Shown: positions 51,807 to 61,195 of the stretch, in pieces | Numbering within the stretch: the first letter of the stretch is position 1 | Layout of the letters: each line of letters opens with the position of its first letter | Assembly: GCF_900104175.1 (NCBI RefSeq) | Contig: NZ_FNIX01000010.1 | Location: 1 to 64,000 of the forward strand | Reading direction: 5' to 3' | Length of the DNA stretch: 64,000 nucleotides | From: Lentzea jiangxiensis | Lineage (GTDB): Bacteria > Actinomycetota > Actinomycetes > Mycobacteriales > Pseudonocardiaceae | Position numbers and translations under genes: made by a program | The notes under the pieces: generated by a model | What the model was told of the DNA's origin: nothing | Seen by the model: only the letters and a program-made list of their open reading frames with translations | Databases searched by the model: none

Positions 51807-53315
51807 TCAGGCGGCGCTGAGCGTTTTGGACCACAGCGAGGCGCCTGTGGCGTCGCGCAGCCACACCGTGAGCTCGTGCCTCGTCGCCTCGACCTCGCCG
51901 AAGTGCTGGAACCCGTCCAGCGGCGAGGTGTTGGCGGTGGGCGGGGCGTGCACGAACACGGCCTGCGGCCCGAACGTCGGGTCGAGCGCGTTCGGGCCGA
52001 ACGCGCCGGAGTGCAGCGGTCCGGAGACGAACTCCCAGAACGGGTCGAAGTCGCCCACGGCCGCGCGGTCGGGCGAGTAGTGGTGCGCGGCGGTGTAGTG
52101 CACGTCCGCGGTCAGCCACACGGTGTTCTTGACGCGGCGGCGCTTCAGCTCCCTGAGCACCCACGCGATCTCGTGCTCACGGCCGTTGGGCGCGCCCGGC
52201 AGGCCGTTCGCGACGCCCTCGACGTCCGTGCCGTCGGGGACGACCAGGCCGATCGGCAGGTCCGCCGCGATGATCTTCCACGTGGCGGTGCTGCGGCTGA
52301 GCCCGTCGACGAGCCACTTCGCCTGCTTCGCGCCGAGGACCACACCCGGCTGGTCCTTGGGCGAGGTGTTGCGGTCCTTGTAGGTGCGCATGTCGAGCAC
52401 GAAGACCTCGACGTTGCGGCCGTAGGCGAACTTCCGGTAGACGCGACCGTCGACCGCGCGCTGCCGGTCGATCGGCATCCACTCGTGGAACGCCTGGAAA
52501 GCGCGCTGGGCCAGCACGTCCACGCGCTTCTCGGTGTAGAGCGGCGAGTCCAGGATTTCGCCGGGGTACCAGTTGTTGGTGACCTCGTGGTCGTCCCACT
52601 GCACGAAGCTCGGCACCCGGGCGGCGAAGCGCTTCACGTTCTCGTCGAGCAGGTTGTAGGCGAACTGGCCGCGGTACTCGTCGAGCGTCTCGGCCACCTT
52701 CGACTTCTCCGGCGTGACGACGTTGCGCCAGATCCGGCCGTCGGGGAGCGCCACCGTCTCCTTCATCGGGTTGTCGGAGTAGACGGTGTCGCCGCTGTGG
52801 ATGAAGAAGTCGGGCCTGCGGTCGGCCATGGCCTGGAAGATGGGCATGCCGCCGAGGTCGGGGTTGATGCCCCAGCCCTGGCCGGCGACGTCACCGGACC
52901 ACACGAACCGCACCCCGTCGCGGCCGAGCGGGGCCGTGGAGAAGCTGCCGGTGAGCGGTTCGCTGCGGGTGCGGCCGTTCAGGTCCTCGGCCGTGACGCG
53001 GTAGTAGGCCGGACGGCCCGGCAGCAGACCGGACACCCTGACCTGCCCCGTTCCGCCGGTCTCCGGCGTGAGCAACGGGCCTCGGAAGAGGCGGGAGAGG
53101 CGGAACCGCGGGTCGTCGGACACCTCGACGAGCATCCGGGACGGGCGGTCGGCGCGCGTCCACACGATGCCACCGTCCCAGGTCACGTCGCCGGACTGCA
53201 CGCCGTGGGTGAGGATCGGGCGGTCGGTCTTCGCGAGGCTGACGCCCGAGGGCACCAGCGCCGCGGCCGTGCCCAGTGCGCCTGCCTTGAACAACGTGCG
53301 ACGGTCGAAGGTCAT
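51807..53315 (-). CDS. phoD: PhoD-type alkaline phosphatase/phosphodiesterase
   Basis: A 502-residue secreted enzyme with a Tat signal (DRRTLFKAGALGTAAALVP). The PhoD core has the metal motifs WSGDVAG, IHSGDTVYSD, WDDHEVTNN and TADVHYT. It hydrolyses phosphodiesters such as teichoic acid, using Ca2+ and Fe3+ in known relatives, and is usually induced by low phosphate. No PHO box was identified. Confidence 0.95.
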   Translation of the reverse strand: MTFDRRTLFKAGALGTAAALVPSGVSLAKTDRPILTHGVQSGDVTWDGGIVWTRADRPSRMLVEVSDDPRFRLSRLFRGPLLTPETGGTGQVRVSGLLPGRPAYYRVTAEDLNGRTRSEPLTGSFSTAPLGRDGVRFVWSGDVAGQGWGINPDLGGMPIFQAMADRRPDFFIHSGDTVYSDNPMKETVALPDGRIWRNVVTPEKSKVAETLDEYRGQFAYNLLDENVKRFAARVPSFVQWDDHEVTNNWYPGEILDSPLYTEKRVDVLAQRAFQAFHEWMPIDRQRAVDGRVYRKFAYGRNVEVFVLDMRTYKDRNTSPKDQPGVVLGAKQAKWLVDGLSRSTATWKIIAADLPIGLVVPDGTDVEGVANGLPGAPNGREHEIAWVLRELKRRRVKNTVWLTADVHYTAAHHYSPDRAAVGDFDPFWEFVSGPLHSGAFGPNALDPTFGPQAVFVHAPPTANTSPLDGFQHFGEVEATRHELTVWLRDATGASLWSKTLSAA

Positions 53316-53394
53316 GCGCGGTTTCTAGTCCGCCGTTCTGACCAGCGGCCGAACCCAGGGTGAACTCCAGCGGGCCCACCCCGGGCGGTGCCGG

Positions 53395-53685
53395 TCACGT
53401 CAGGCGCTTGAGCCGGTCGGTGATGATCCGCCGCGACGCGGGCGTGGCGTGGACCCACGCCTGGTGGTCCTGGTCGGTGTAGCGGACCACGAGCCGGCGG
53501 CCGTCCTCGAAGTCGATCGTGGTGGGGAACAGCGCCAGGCCACAGGCCTCGTCCCCGGTTTCGAAGCACGTTCGAGTGAACGGCCGAAGTGCGGTTCGCG
53601 CCGTTCTCCGGCGCACTTCGTCGGCGTCGAACAATTCCCCACCGACCGCGCGTGCGTTCTGTCTAGGGTGTGCCCGTGCGCGCAC
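53395..53685 (-). CDS. unknown small protein (79-96 residues)
   Basis: No family recognised. The product has one Cys pair (CFETGDEACGL) and ends PASRRIITDRLKRLT, soluble, weakly basic. The GTG at 53685 overlaps the divergent membrane-protein start at 53670; a TTG at 53634 after GGTGGGG would give 79 residues and no overlap and may be the true start. It faces away from the type VII cluster and follows no obvious operon partner. Confidence 0.6.
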   Translation of the reverse strand: MRARAHPRQNARAVGGELFDADEVRRRTARTALRPFTRTCFETGDEACGLALFPTTIDFEDGRRLVVRYTDQDHQAWVHATPASRRIITDRLKRLT

Positions 53686-54650
53686 TCGCCTTCCTGCTGG
53701 CCGCGGTCCTCACCTTCCTGGCGCTCGCCACGACGATCCGGACCACCGACGTCCTGCTCGGCGCGGTGGAGGCGCGGCAGACCGGCACCGCCGCGGTCGT
53801 GTCCTGCACCGAGCACGGGCCGGTCGGGCGGTGGGGCGCCGGCACGAGCCACGCCTGCGACGCGGACGTGCGGTGGGAGGACGGGAGCACCGAGCGGGTC
53901 GCGTTCCCGCCGGGGCAGCTGGAGCCCGGCGCGCGCGAGGTCGCCGTCTTCCGGTCCACCAGGGACGCCGGGGTGAACGACAGCGCGCGGTGGTTCCTCG
54001 CGGGGCCGCTCCTGGCGGTGGCGCTCGGGTTGCTGGCGCTGTGGTTCGCCGTGGCGGCGGTGCTGTCCCTCGTCCCCGGGCGGAAGACGCCGAAGCCGGA
54101 CGAGAAGTGGCCGCTGACCGAGGAGGACGTCAGGAACACGCCCGTCACGCGGCGGGTGCGCAGGCTGCGGTCGCTGGCGTGGCTCGGGCTCGCGACGGCC
54201 GCGGCGGAGGGTTTGGCGTCGATGCCGTTCTTCGACGCGCCTCGGCGGGTGGGGGCGTTCGTGTCGCCGTGGCCGCAGCTCGAGGAGGCCTGGCTCGTCG
54301 ACCTGCCGTCGGGGGTGCTGGCCGGGTTCGCGGTGCTGGTGGCGGCGGTGATCGGGCTGGTCGCGGAGAGCGTGCACAAGGACGCCGCGCGGGTCGTCCG
54401 GTATGGACAGTCCTACCTCGACGGGAGGAAGCCGGTGCCCGGCGGCGGAAGCAGCTGGGTGCCGACGGCGTTGCTCGCGGCTCTCGCCGTGTGGGCGGTG
54501 GTGGAAGTGGTGCTGGCCGTGGGAGACGCGCCGCCGCTCGTGTGGCTCGCGGGCAGCCGGGACGCGCTCGTGCTGCTGGCGGTCCTCGCGGTCGTGGCCG
54601 CCACCCGGCAGTCCGCGAAGGACATGGTCGCGCAACTGGTCGGGAAGTAG
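53670..54650 (+). CDS. membrane protein of the type VII-associated cluster (DUF6346-like)
   Basis: A 326-residue protein with about five membrane helices: one at the N-terminus (VRALAFLLAAVLTFLALA), a soluble loop with two Cys that could pair (VSCTEHG and HACDADV), and helices near 110, 165, 225 and 275-300. I believe it belongs to a family found in Pseudonocardiaceae beside YbaB-like and EspC-like genes (DUF6346-like), but this is from memory. Start is GTG 53670 or GTG 53676. Role unknown, perhaps tied to the following three genes. Confidence 0.68.
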   Translation: MPVRALAFLLAAVLTFLALATTIRTTDVLLGAVEARQTGTAAVVSCTEHGPVGRWGAGTSHACDADVRWEDGSTERVAFPPGQLEPGAREVAVFRSTRDAGVNDSARWFLAGPLLAVALGLLALWFAVAAVLSLVPGRKTPKPDEKWPLTEEDVRNTPVTRRVRRLRSLAWLGLATAAAEGLASMPFFDAPRRVGAFVSPWPQLEEAWLVDLPSGVLAGFAVLVAAVIGLVAESVHKDAARVVRYGQSYLDGRKPVPGGGSSWVPTALLAALAVWAVVEVVLAVGDAPPLVWLAGSRDALVLLAVLAVVAATRQSAKDMVAQLVGK

Positions 54651-54687
54651 CGGGAACCGGGAGGCGGTCGCGGCAGTCTCACGGGGC

Positions 54688-55137
54688 ATGACTTCCGCAG
54701 AACTGGGTGCTGGGCAGCAGCGTCTCGAGGAGTACATGCGCCGGGTCAGCGACATCCAGCGCAAAGCCGAGGAGACGCAGGCCCAGCTCAAGGCGTTGCG
54801 CGCGGACGTGAGCAGCCCCGACCGCGCGGTCACGGTCAGGATGGCGCCGGGCGGGCGGCTCGAGCAGCTGAGCCTGACGCCCGCGGCGATGCGGATGTCG
54901 CACGAGCAGCTCGCCGCCCTGATCACCGAGACGGTCGGCAGGGCGCACGCGGCCGTCGCGGGGCAGATGGAGGCGACGATGCAGCCGTTGATCGGCGGCA
55001 CGTCCGCGATGGACTTCCTGCGCGACCAGGTCACCGCGGCGCAGCAGCCGGAGGAGACCGAGGAGCAGCAACCGCAGCAGCGTCAGCGTCCGGCGCGCCC
55101 GGACGACGACGAGCCGTTCGGCACGATCTACCGGTAA
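54688..55137 (+). CDS. YbaB/EbfC-like protein
   Basis: A 149-residue protein. The N-terminal coiled coil (GAGQQRLEEYMRRVSDIQRKA) is followed by VTVRMAPGGRLEQLSLTP and an Ala-rich helix, the YbaB/EbfC pattern. The Gln/Glu/Pro-rich tail ends DDDEPFGTIYR. YbaB proteins bind DNA in other bacteria, but relatives next to WXG-type genes in actinomycetes may instead serve secretion. It lies 37 bases after the membrane gene and 9 bases before the EspC-like gene. Confidence 0.85.
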   Translation: MTSAELGAGQQRLEEYMRRVSDIQRKAEETQAQLKALRADVSSPDRAVTVRMAPGGRLEQLSLTPAAMRMSHEQLAALITETVGRAHAAVAGQMEATMQPLIGGTSAMDFLRDQVTAAQQPEETEEQQPQQRQRPARPDDDEPFGTIYR

Positions 55138-55146
55138 GGGGTCCCG

Positions 55147-55452
55147 GTGTCAGAATTCGCAATGGTGCCCGCCGACGTGGTGAACCACGCCGGCAACGTG
55201 CAGTCGATGGGCATGGATCTCACGAGCGCCGCCGCGCGCGGTCAGGGCGTCGACCTCGGCGTCGAGACGTACGGGATCATCGGCCAGGTCTTCAGCGTGC
55301 CGGTGCGCGTCCACATCGCGGCGATCGCGAACTCGATCAACGAGCTGGCGAACGCGCTGCCCGACGTCGCCGACGCGTTGCGCGACTGCGCCGACGCCAC
55401 CCGCCAGACCGACGACGACCACGCGAAGCTCTTCGCGAAGTACCAGGGGTGA
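55147..55452 (+). CDS. EspC-like type VII secretion-associated protein
   Basis: A 101-residue helical protein without signal peptide, FAMVPADVVNHAGNVQSMG to DDDHAKLFAKYQG. Length, helical hairpin and an N-terminal ALA/Val-rich helix fit the DUF2580/EspC family that pairs with WXG proteins for ESX export. GTG start, ribosome site AAGGGG. The WXG-type gene starts immediately after its stop, so they should be made together and may form a heterodimer. Confidence 0.84.
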   Translation: MSEFAMVPADVVNHAGNVQSMGMDLTSAAARGQGVDLGVETYGIIGQVFSVPVRVHIAAIANSINELANALPDVADALRDCADATRQTDDDHAKLFAKYQG

Positions 55453-55455
55453 GTG

Positions 55456-56496
55456 ATGGTTCTCGACGTCAGTGCGGACAACGCGACCGACGGTGCGCGG
55501 ATCGTCGACACCGTCTGGAAGTGCGCGGAAGACTTCAACAACCCCAGTGACTGGGCCTTCGACGGCGTCGCGCTGGGACTCGACGTGCTCGGCTTCGTCG
55601 CGAACCCGCTCGGCACGCTCGTCGGTGCGGGCATCGGCTGGCTGATCGAGCACGTGTCGTTCCTCAAGGAGCCGCTCGACGACCTCGCCGGCGACCCCGG
55701 CGCGATCAACGTCGTCGCGGCAGCCTGGGGCGAGGTCGCCAAGGCGTGCGCGAAGGTCGGCAACGACTACGCGCAGGCCGCGACCAGCCAGACCGGCACG
55801 TGGACCGGCCAGTCCGGCGACGGCTACCGCAAGGCGGCCGCCACCCTCGCCGAGCAGGTCAAGGCGCTGGAAGGTGCCGCGAACGCGGTCGCCACGGGCA
55901 TCCGCGGCACGGGCGTCCTGGTCGCGGCGGTGCGCGGCATCATCCGCGACATCGTGGCGGACGTCGTCGCGGAGTTCATCATCGCCGCCGTGACCGCGCT
56001 CGCCACGAGCTGGTGCAGCTTCGGCGCCTCGATCGCCGCCTTCACCGGCTGGGCCGTGGCCCGCGCCGCGTCGACCGCCGGCAAGATCGCGGGCAAGGTC
56101 AGCAAGCTGCTCATGAAGCTCGCGCAGGCCGTCCGCAAGTTCGACAACCTCAAGGGCGTGTCCGACGCGCTCGCGAAGGCCGCCGTGAACATCGGCCGCA
56201 AGGCCAAGGACGTCGGCCGCGCGATCGGCAAGAACCACTCCTCGGTCCGGCAGATCGAGGACGGCTTCTCCAGCGCCAACAACGCCATCCGCGACAAGCT
56301 GACGTTCGGCAACGACGCGGCGAAGAACGCGGCGAACCGGGTCGACGACATCATGGCGCCGCGCGGCCGTGACGGGTTCGCGGACACCGTCAAGCCCATC
56401 TCGCTCGGCCGGACCGGTGCTTCCGAGGCTTTCAAGGAAGGCGCGAACTGGGACGAGAGCTACGAGAAGGGGCAGGAGGAGCTCAGCAAGAAGTAG
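55456..56496 (+). CDS. WXG-type (PPE/LXG-like) type VII substrate candidate
   Basis: A 346-residue protein with a WxG turn in GTWTGQSGDGYRKAA (about residue 116) between two long helices. This is followed by a hydrophobic middle (about 150-190), then a basic Ala/Lys-rich helix and an Asp/Lys-rich tail ending EKGQEELSKK. The WxG hairpin marks it as an ESX/type VII partner. No toxin catalytic domain could be recognised, so it could be a structural or immunity partner rather than an effector. ATG 56496-side end is followed by a terminator. No esx ATPase is present in the window. Confidence 0.82.
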   Translation: MVLDVSADNATDGARIVDTVWKCAEDFNNPSDWAFDGVALGLDVLGFVANPLGTLVGAGIGWLIEHVSFLKEPLDDLAGDPGAINVVAAAWGEVAKACAKVGNDYAQAATSQTGTWTGQSGDGYRKAAATLAEQVKALEGAANAVATGIRGTGVLVAAVRGIIRDIVADVVAEFIIAAVTALATSWCSFGASIAAFTGWAVARAASTAGKIAGKVSKLLMKLAQAVRKFDNLKGVSDALAKAAVNIGRKAKDVGRAIGKNHSSVRQIEDGFSSANNAIRDKLTFGNDAAKNAANRVDDIMAPRGRDGFADTVKPISLGRTGASEAFKEGANWDESYEKGQEELSKK

Positions 56497-56501
56497 GCGC
56501 G

Positions 56502-56535
56502 GGGGCCTGGCCGCGTGGGCGCGGGGTCAGGCCCC
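56502..56535. terminator. bidirectional terminator
   Basis: Stem GGGGCCTG (56502-56509) with CAGGCCCC (56528-56535), between the WXG-type gene and the convergent DUF4233 gene. Confidence 0.75.
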
Positions 56536-56551
56536 TGCAGGGGTGCGAGGC

Positions 56552-56971
56552 TCACTCGGGCTTCGGCGCCTGCTCCGACTCCTGCTGCTGCTGTTGCTGC
56601 GCCGGCAACCGCCCCTGCGCCATGCGCTTGAGCAGGTCCCGCCGCAGCCACAGCAGATAGGCCCACACCAGCCCGAAGATCACGCCGATCACGCCCATGG
56701 CCGGCAACAGCAGCCACGAGGCGATCAGCAGCACGTGCAGGCCGACCACGGTCGGGATGGCCCACGGCTTGCGCACGAACGCGCACATCGCGATGAACAC
56801 CGCGATGAAGCCGAACGCCACCCAGCCGACGAGCGACGTGACGCCGCCGTGCAGCTTCGCGATGACCGGCAGGGCCAGGGCGACGACGATGACCTCGAGG
56901 ATCAGCGTGCCGGCCATGATGCCCCGGAACGCCTTCATCGGGTCCTTCTTCAGAGGTGCCGGGGTGGTCAT
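56552..56971 (-). CDS. DUF4233 family membrane protein
   Basis: A 139-residue protein with four membrane helices beginning FRGIMAGTLILEVIVVALALP and a Gln-rich tail. DUF4233 follows folC in most actinobacteria; function unknown. Its ATG overlaps the folC stop (ATGA), so it is translationally coupled. Confidence 0.9.
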   Translation of the reverse strand: MTTPAPLKKDPMKAFRGIMAGTLILEVIVVALALPVIAKLHGGVTSLVGWVAFGFIAVFIAMCAFVRKPWAIPTVVGLHVLLIASWLLLPAMGVIGVIFGLVWAYLLWLRRDLLKRMAQGRLPAQQQQQQESEQAPKPE

Positions 56972-58314
56972 GCCGGCTCCTTCCCGAACAGCGCGCGGGC
57001 CTCGCCCGCGGTGACGACGGAGCCGGTGATGATCACGCCGCCGCCGGACTGCTCGTCCTCGATGAGGTGGATGGCCTCCTCGACGGCGTCGACCAGGCGG
57101 GGACGCACCTCGAAGCGGTCCTCACCGAAGATCGGGACGGCCAGGCCCGCGAGGACGTCCGGGTCCATCGCGCGCGAGGAGGAGTTGGTGGTGATCACCA
57201 GTTCCTGCACCACCGGTTCCAGCGCGGCGAGGATGCCCTCCGCGTCCTTGTCGGCCATGACGGCGACGACGGCGACGAGCTTGCGGAAGCCGAACTCCGA
57301 CTCCAGGGCTTTCGCCAGTGCCGCGGCGCCGTGCGGGTTGTGCGCGGCGTCGACGAAGACGTTGGGCGCGGAACGCACGCGCTCCAGCCTGCCCGGCGTG
57401 ATCACCGAGGCGAAGCCCTCGCGGACCATCTCGATGTCGATCTTGCGCTCGGGGCCGGCGCCGAAGAACGCCTCGACGGCGGCCAGCGCCAGCGCGGCGT
57501 TCTTCGCCTGGTGTTCGCCGTGCAGCGGCAGGAAGACGTCCTCGTAGACGCCGCCGAGGCCCTGCAGCGTGATCATCTGGCCGCCCACAGCGACGGCCCT
57601 GGTCAGGACGCCGAACTCGCTGCCGAAACGGGCCACCATCGCGTCCACCTCGGCGACGCGTTCGAGGATCACCCTCATGACCTCGGGGGTCTGCTCGGCG
57701 ACGATCGCGACGGCGCCCGGCTTGATGATGCCGGACTTCTCCACCGCGATGTCCTCGGGACGGTTGCCCAGGTACTCGGTGTGGTCGACGCCGATCGGGG
57801 TCAGCACGGCGACGCGGGTGTCCACGATGGACGTCGCGTCCCACGTGCCGCCCATGCCGACCTCGACCACGGCGACGTCGGCCGGCGCTTCCGCGAAGGC
57901 CGCGTACGCCATGCCGGTGAGCACCTCGAACTTGCTCATCCGGATCTCGGACTGGGCGTCGACCATCGCGACGTACGGCTCGATGTCGCGGTAGACCTCG
58001 ACGTAGCGCTCCGGCGAGATCGGCTGGTTGTCGAGGCTGATGCGCTCGGTCGCCAGCTGCAGGTGCGGGCTCGTGAACCGGCCGGTGCGCAAGCCGATGC
58101 GCGTGAAGAGCGCGTCGACCATGCGCGACGTCGACGTCTTGCCGTTCGTGCCTGTCAGCTGCACGACCGGGTACGACGTCTGCGGGTCGCCCAGCACGTG
58201 GGCCAGCGCCTTGATCCGCTCCAGCGACGGCTCGAGCTTGGTCTCGGGCCACCGCTGGTTGAGCTCGTTCTCGACGTCGAGGAACTCGTCGAGGTTGCTG
58301 TCCACTGCGCTCAC
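56968..58314 (-). CDS. folC: folylpolyglutamate synthase / dihydrofolate synthase
   Basis: A 448-residue Mur-ligase-type enzyme with P-loop [12 protein letters not shown], the omega-loop/Mg2+ region GVDHTEYLG, and [12 protein letters not shown]. It adds glutamates to folate. GTG 58314 overlaps the valS stop by four bases (GTGA), so valS, folC and DUF4233 form a coupled operon. Confidence 0.97.
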   Translation of the reverse strand: MSAVDSNLDEFLDVENELNQRWPETKLEPSLERIKALAHVLGDPQTSYPVVQLTGTNGKTSTSRMVDALFTRIGLRTGRFTSPHLQLATERISLDNQPISPERYVEVYRDIEPYVAMVDAQSEIRMSKFEVLTGMAYAAFAEAPADVAVVEVGMGGTWDATSIVDTRVAVLTPIGVDHTEYLGNRPEDIAVEKSGIIKPGAVAIVAEQTPEVMRVILERVAEVDAMVARFGSEFGVLTRAVAVGGQMITLQGLGGVYEDVFLPLHGEHQAKNAALALAAVEAFFGAGPERKIDIEMVREGFASVITPGRLERVRSAPNVFVDAAHNPHGAAALAKALESEFGFRKLVAVVAVMADKDAEGILAALEPVVQELVITTNSSSRAMDPDVLAGLAVPIFGEDRFEVRPRLVDAVEEAIHLIEDEQSGGGVIITGSVVTAGEARALFGKEPA

Positions 58315-60941
58315 GCCTCCGGCAGCGCGGCCAGGCGCTCGTTGATGCGGGCGATCTCGGCCTCGGCCACGGCCTTGCGCTCCTCGATCTTGGCCTTGAC
58401 GTCGGCGGGCGCCTTGGCGAGGAACGCCTCGTTGCCGAGCTTCTTCGTCGTGCCGTCGAGCTCCTTCTGCGCCGCCGCGAGGTCTTTCGCGAGCCGCTTG
58501 CGCTCGGCCGCGACGTCGATCGCGCCGGACAGGTCCAGCTCGACCTTCACCGCGCCCTTGGGCAGGCCGACCTCGAGCGTCGCCGAGACGGTGAACTCGT
58601 CGCCCGGCTCGGTCAGGCGCGTCAGGGAACGCACCGACGGGACCTGGTCGGTGAGGCCGACGCAGCACGCGCCGCGGACCTTGCCCGCGACCTTCTGGCC
58701 GGGCTTCAGGCCCTGCTCGGAGCGGAACCGGCGGATCTCGGTGGCGAGCTTCTTCAGGCCCTCGACCTCGGCCAGCGCGTCGGCGTCGCGCTCGGCACCG
58801 GAGGCCTTCGGCCAGTCGGCGACCACGAGCGACTCACCGCCGGTCAGCGACGTCCACAGCGTCTCGGTGATGAACGGGATCGCCGGGTGCAGCAGGCGCA
58901 GCAGGACGTCGAGGACGTGCCCCAGGACGGACTGCGTGGCCTCGGCGCGGCCTCCCGCGATCTGGACCTTCGCGATCTCCAGGTACCAGTCGCAGAACTC
59001 GTCCCAAGTGAAGCTGTAGAGCGCCTCGCAGGCACGCGAGAACTGGAACGCCTCGAAGGTCCTGTCCACAGTGGACACCAGGGCGTCCAGCTCGTCGAGG
59101 ATCCAGCGGTCGGCCGCCGTCAGCTCGTCGCGCGGAGGCAGCGGACGGGCCACCGTCGCACCGTTGGCCAGCGCGAAGCGGGTGGCGTTCCACAGCTTCG
59201 TGGTGAAGTTGCGGGACCCGGCCGCCCACTCCTCGGCGACGGCCATGTCCGAACCGGGGTTCGTGCCGCGCAGCAGCGTGAAGCGGGTGGCGTCGGCGCC
59301 GTAGCGCTCCATCCAGTCCAGCGGGTCGATGCCGTTGCCCTTGGTCTTCGACATCTTCTTGCCGAACTGGTCGCGGATCAGGCCGTGCAGGAAGACGTCG
59401 TTGAACGGCTGCACGCCGTCCATCGCGTACAGGCCGAGCAGCATCATCCTGGCGACCCAGAAGAAGATGATGTCGTAGCCCGTGGACAGCACGGACGTCG
59501 GGTAGAACCGCTTCAGGTCCTCGGTGGACTCCGGCCAGCCCAGCGTCGAGAACGGCCACAGGCCCGAGGAGAACCACGTGTCGAGGACGTCCTCGTCCTG
59601 GCGCCAGCCCTCGCCGGTCGGGACCTCGTCGTCCGGGCCGACGCAGACGACCTCGCCGTCCGGGCCGTAGAAGACCGGGATCCGGTGGCCCCACCACAGC
59701 TGGCGCGAGATGCACCAGTCGTGCAGGTTGTCGGTCCAGTCGAAGTAACGCTTGTTCATCTCGGCCGGGTGGATCGTCGTGCGGCCGTCGCGCACGGCGG
59801 CGGAGGCCTCCGCGGCGAGGGTCTCGACCTTGACCCACCACTGCAGCGACAGGCGCGGCTCGATGACCGTGTCGCACCGCGAGCAGTGGCCGACGGCGTG
59901 GACGTACGGCCGCTTCTCCGCGACGATCCGGCCCTCGGCGCGCAGTGCGGCGACGATCGCCGGACGCGCCTCGAACCGGTCGAGACCGAGGAACGGACCG
60001 TTCGCGGTGATCGTGGCGCGGCCGTCCATGACCGTGATGTTCGGCAGGCCGTGGCGCTGGCCGATCTCGAAGTCGTTCGGGTCGTGCGCGGGCGTCACCT
60101 TGACCGCGCCCGTGCCGAACTCCGGGTCGACGTGGGCGTCGGCGACGATCGGGATGCGGCGGCCGGTCAGCGGCAGTTCGACCTCGGTGCCGATGAGGTG
60201 GCGGTAGCGCTCGTCGTCCGGGTGGACGGCGACCGCGGTGTCGCCGAGCATCGTCTCGGCGCGCGTGGTCGCGACGACGATCGAGTTCTCCCCGTCGCCG
60301 TAGCGGATCGAGACGAGCTCGCCGTCGTCGTCGCTGTGGTCGACCTCGACGTCCGACAGCGCCGTCTGGCAGCGCGGGCACCAGTTGATGATCCGCTCGG
60401 CCTGGTAGATCAGGCCGTCGTCGTACATCTTCTTGAAGATCGTCTGGACGGCGCGGGACAGGCCCTCGTCCATGGTGAAGCGCTCGCGCGACCAGTCGAT
60501 GCCGTCGCCGAGCCGCTTCATCTGGTCGAGGATCTTGCCGCCGTATTCCTCTTTCCACTCCCAGACGCGCTCGACGAACTTCTCGCGCCCGAGGTCGTGC
60601 CGCGACAGGCCCTGCTTCGCGAGGTCGCGCTCGACGGCGTTCTGCGTCGCGATGCCGGCGTGGTCCATGCCCGGCAGCCACAGGACCTCGTAGCCCTGCA
60701 TGCGGCGGCGCCTCGTCAGCGCGTCCATGACGCTGTGGTTCATGGCGTGACCCATGTGCAGCGAGCCGGTGACGTTCGGCGGGGGCAGCACGATCGTGAA
60801 CGGCGGCTTGTCGCTCTTGACGTCCGCCTCGAAGTACCGCCGGTCGAGCCACCGCTGGTACAGCTCCGCCTCTACCTCCGCCGGAGTCCAGGCGGCGGGG
60901 AGGTCGGGACGCTGCGCTGCGGTGTCGTCGAGTTCAGTCAC
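58311..60941 (-). CDS. valS: valyl-tRNA synthetase
   Basis: The 876-residue class I synthetase has the HMGH signature in SLHMGHAMN, the KMSKS variant [13 protein letters not shown], the editing CP1 domain (including the THD-like DPNDFEIG), and a C-terminal coiled coil. No T-box leader was found in the 254 bases upstream. First gene of the valS-folC-DUF4233 operon. Confidence 0.98.
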   Translation of the reverse strand: MTELDDTAAQRPDLPAAWTPAEVEAELYQRWLDRRYFEADVKSDKPPFTIVLPPPNVTGSLHMGHAMNHSVMDALTRRRRMQGYEVLWLPGMDHAGIATQNAVERDLAKQGLSRHDLGREKFVERVWEWKEEYGGKILDQMKRLGDGIDWSRERFTMDEGLSRAVQTIFKKMYDDGLIYQAERIINWCPRCQTALSDVEVDHSDDDGELVSIRYGDGENSIVVATTRAETMLGDTAVAVHPDDERYRHLIGTEVELPLTGRRIPIVADAHVDPEFGTGAVKVTPAHDPNDFEIGQRHGLPNITVMDGRATITANGPFLGLDRFEARPAIVAALRAEGRIVAEKRPYVHAVGHCSRCDTVIEPRLSLQWWVKVETLAAEASAAVRDGRTTIHPAEMNKRYFDWTDNLHDWCISRQLWWGHRIPVFYGPDGEVVCVGPDDEVPTGEGWRQDEDVLDTWFSSGLWPFSTLGWPESTEDLKRFYPTSVLSTGYDIIFFWVARMMLLGLYAMDGVQPFNDVFLHGLIRDQFGKKMSKTKGNGIDPLDWMERYGADATRFTLLRGTNPGSDMAVAEEWAAGSRNFTTKLWNATRFALANGATVARPLPPRDELTAADRWILDELDALVSTVDRTFEAFQFSRACEALYSFTWDEFCDWYLEIAKVQIAGGRAEATQSVLGHVLDVLLRLLHPAIPFITETLWTSLTGGESLVVADWPKASGAERDADALAEVEGLKKLATEIRRFRSEQGLKPGQKVAGKVRGACCVGLTDQVPSVRSLTRLTEPGDEFTVSATLEVGLPKGAVKVELDLSGAIDVAAERKRLAKDLAAAQKELDGTTKKLGNEAFLAKAPADVKAKIEERKAVAEAEIARINERLAALPEA

Positions 60942-61195
60942 AGCCGAGAAGTCTACGGAGGGCTGGCTATCGACTTACACCGAGATACCTGCTAACGAGC
61001 CGAAGGCTCGGGGGTGCGGGACGGAGCGCCTGACCGGTCGCGGCCGATCACTCGTTCAGAGGTGCCGGGAACGAGTGACGGCGATCACAATTGACCGTCA
61101 CGGACCGTTCAACCCCTTGGGGCCCGTGGCGACGGCGCCGCCGCGTTCTTCGGGGGCGCTGGCGGCGCCGACGTCGATCGGCGTTGAATGGACGG

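Noticed and set aside
58887-60995. 702-residue plus-strand frame opposite valS
   Set aside because: Antisense to valS with no recognisable domain.
60942-61195. T-box riboswitch upstream of valS
   Set aside because: The conserved T-box sequence (AGGGUGGNACCGCG) is absent and no antiterminator pair was seen.
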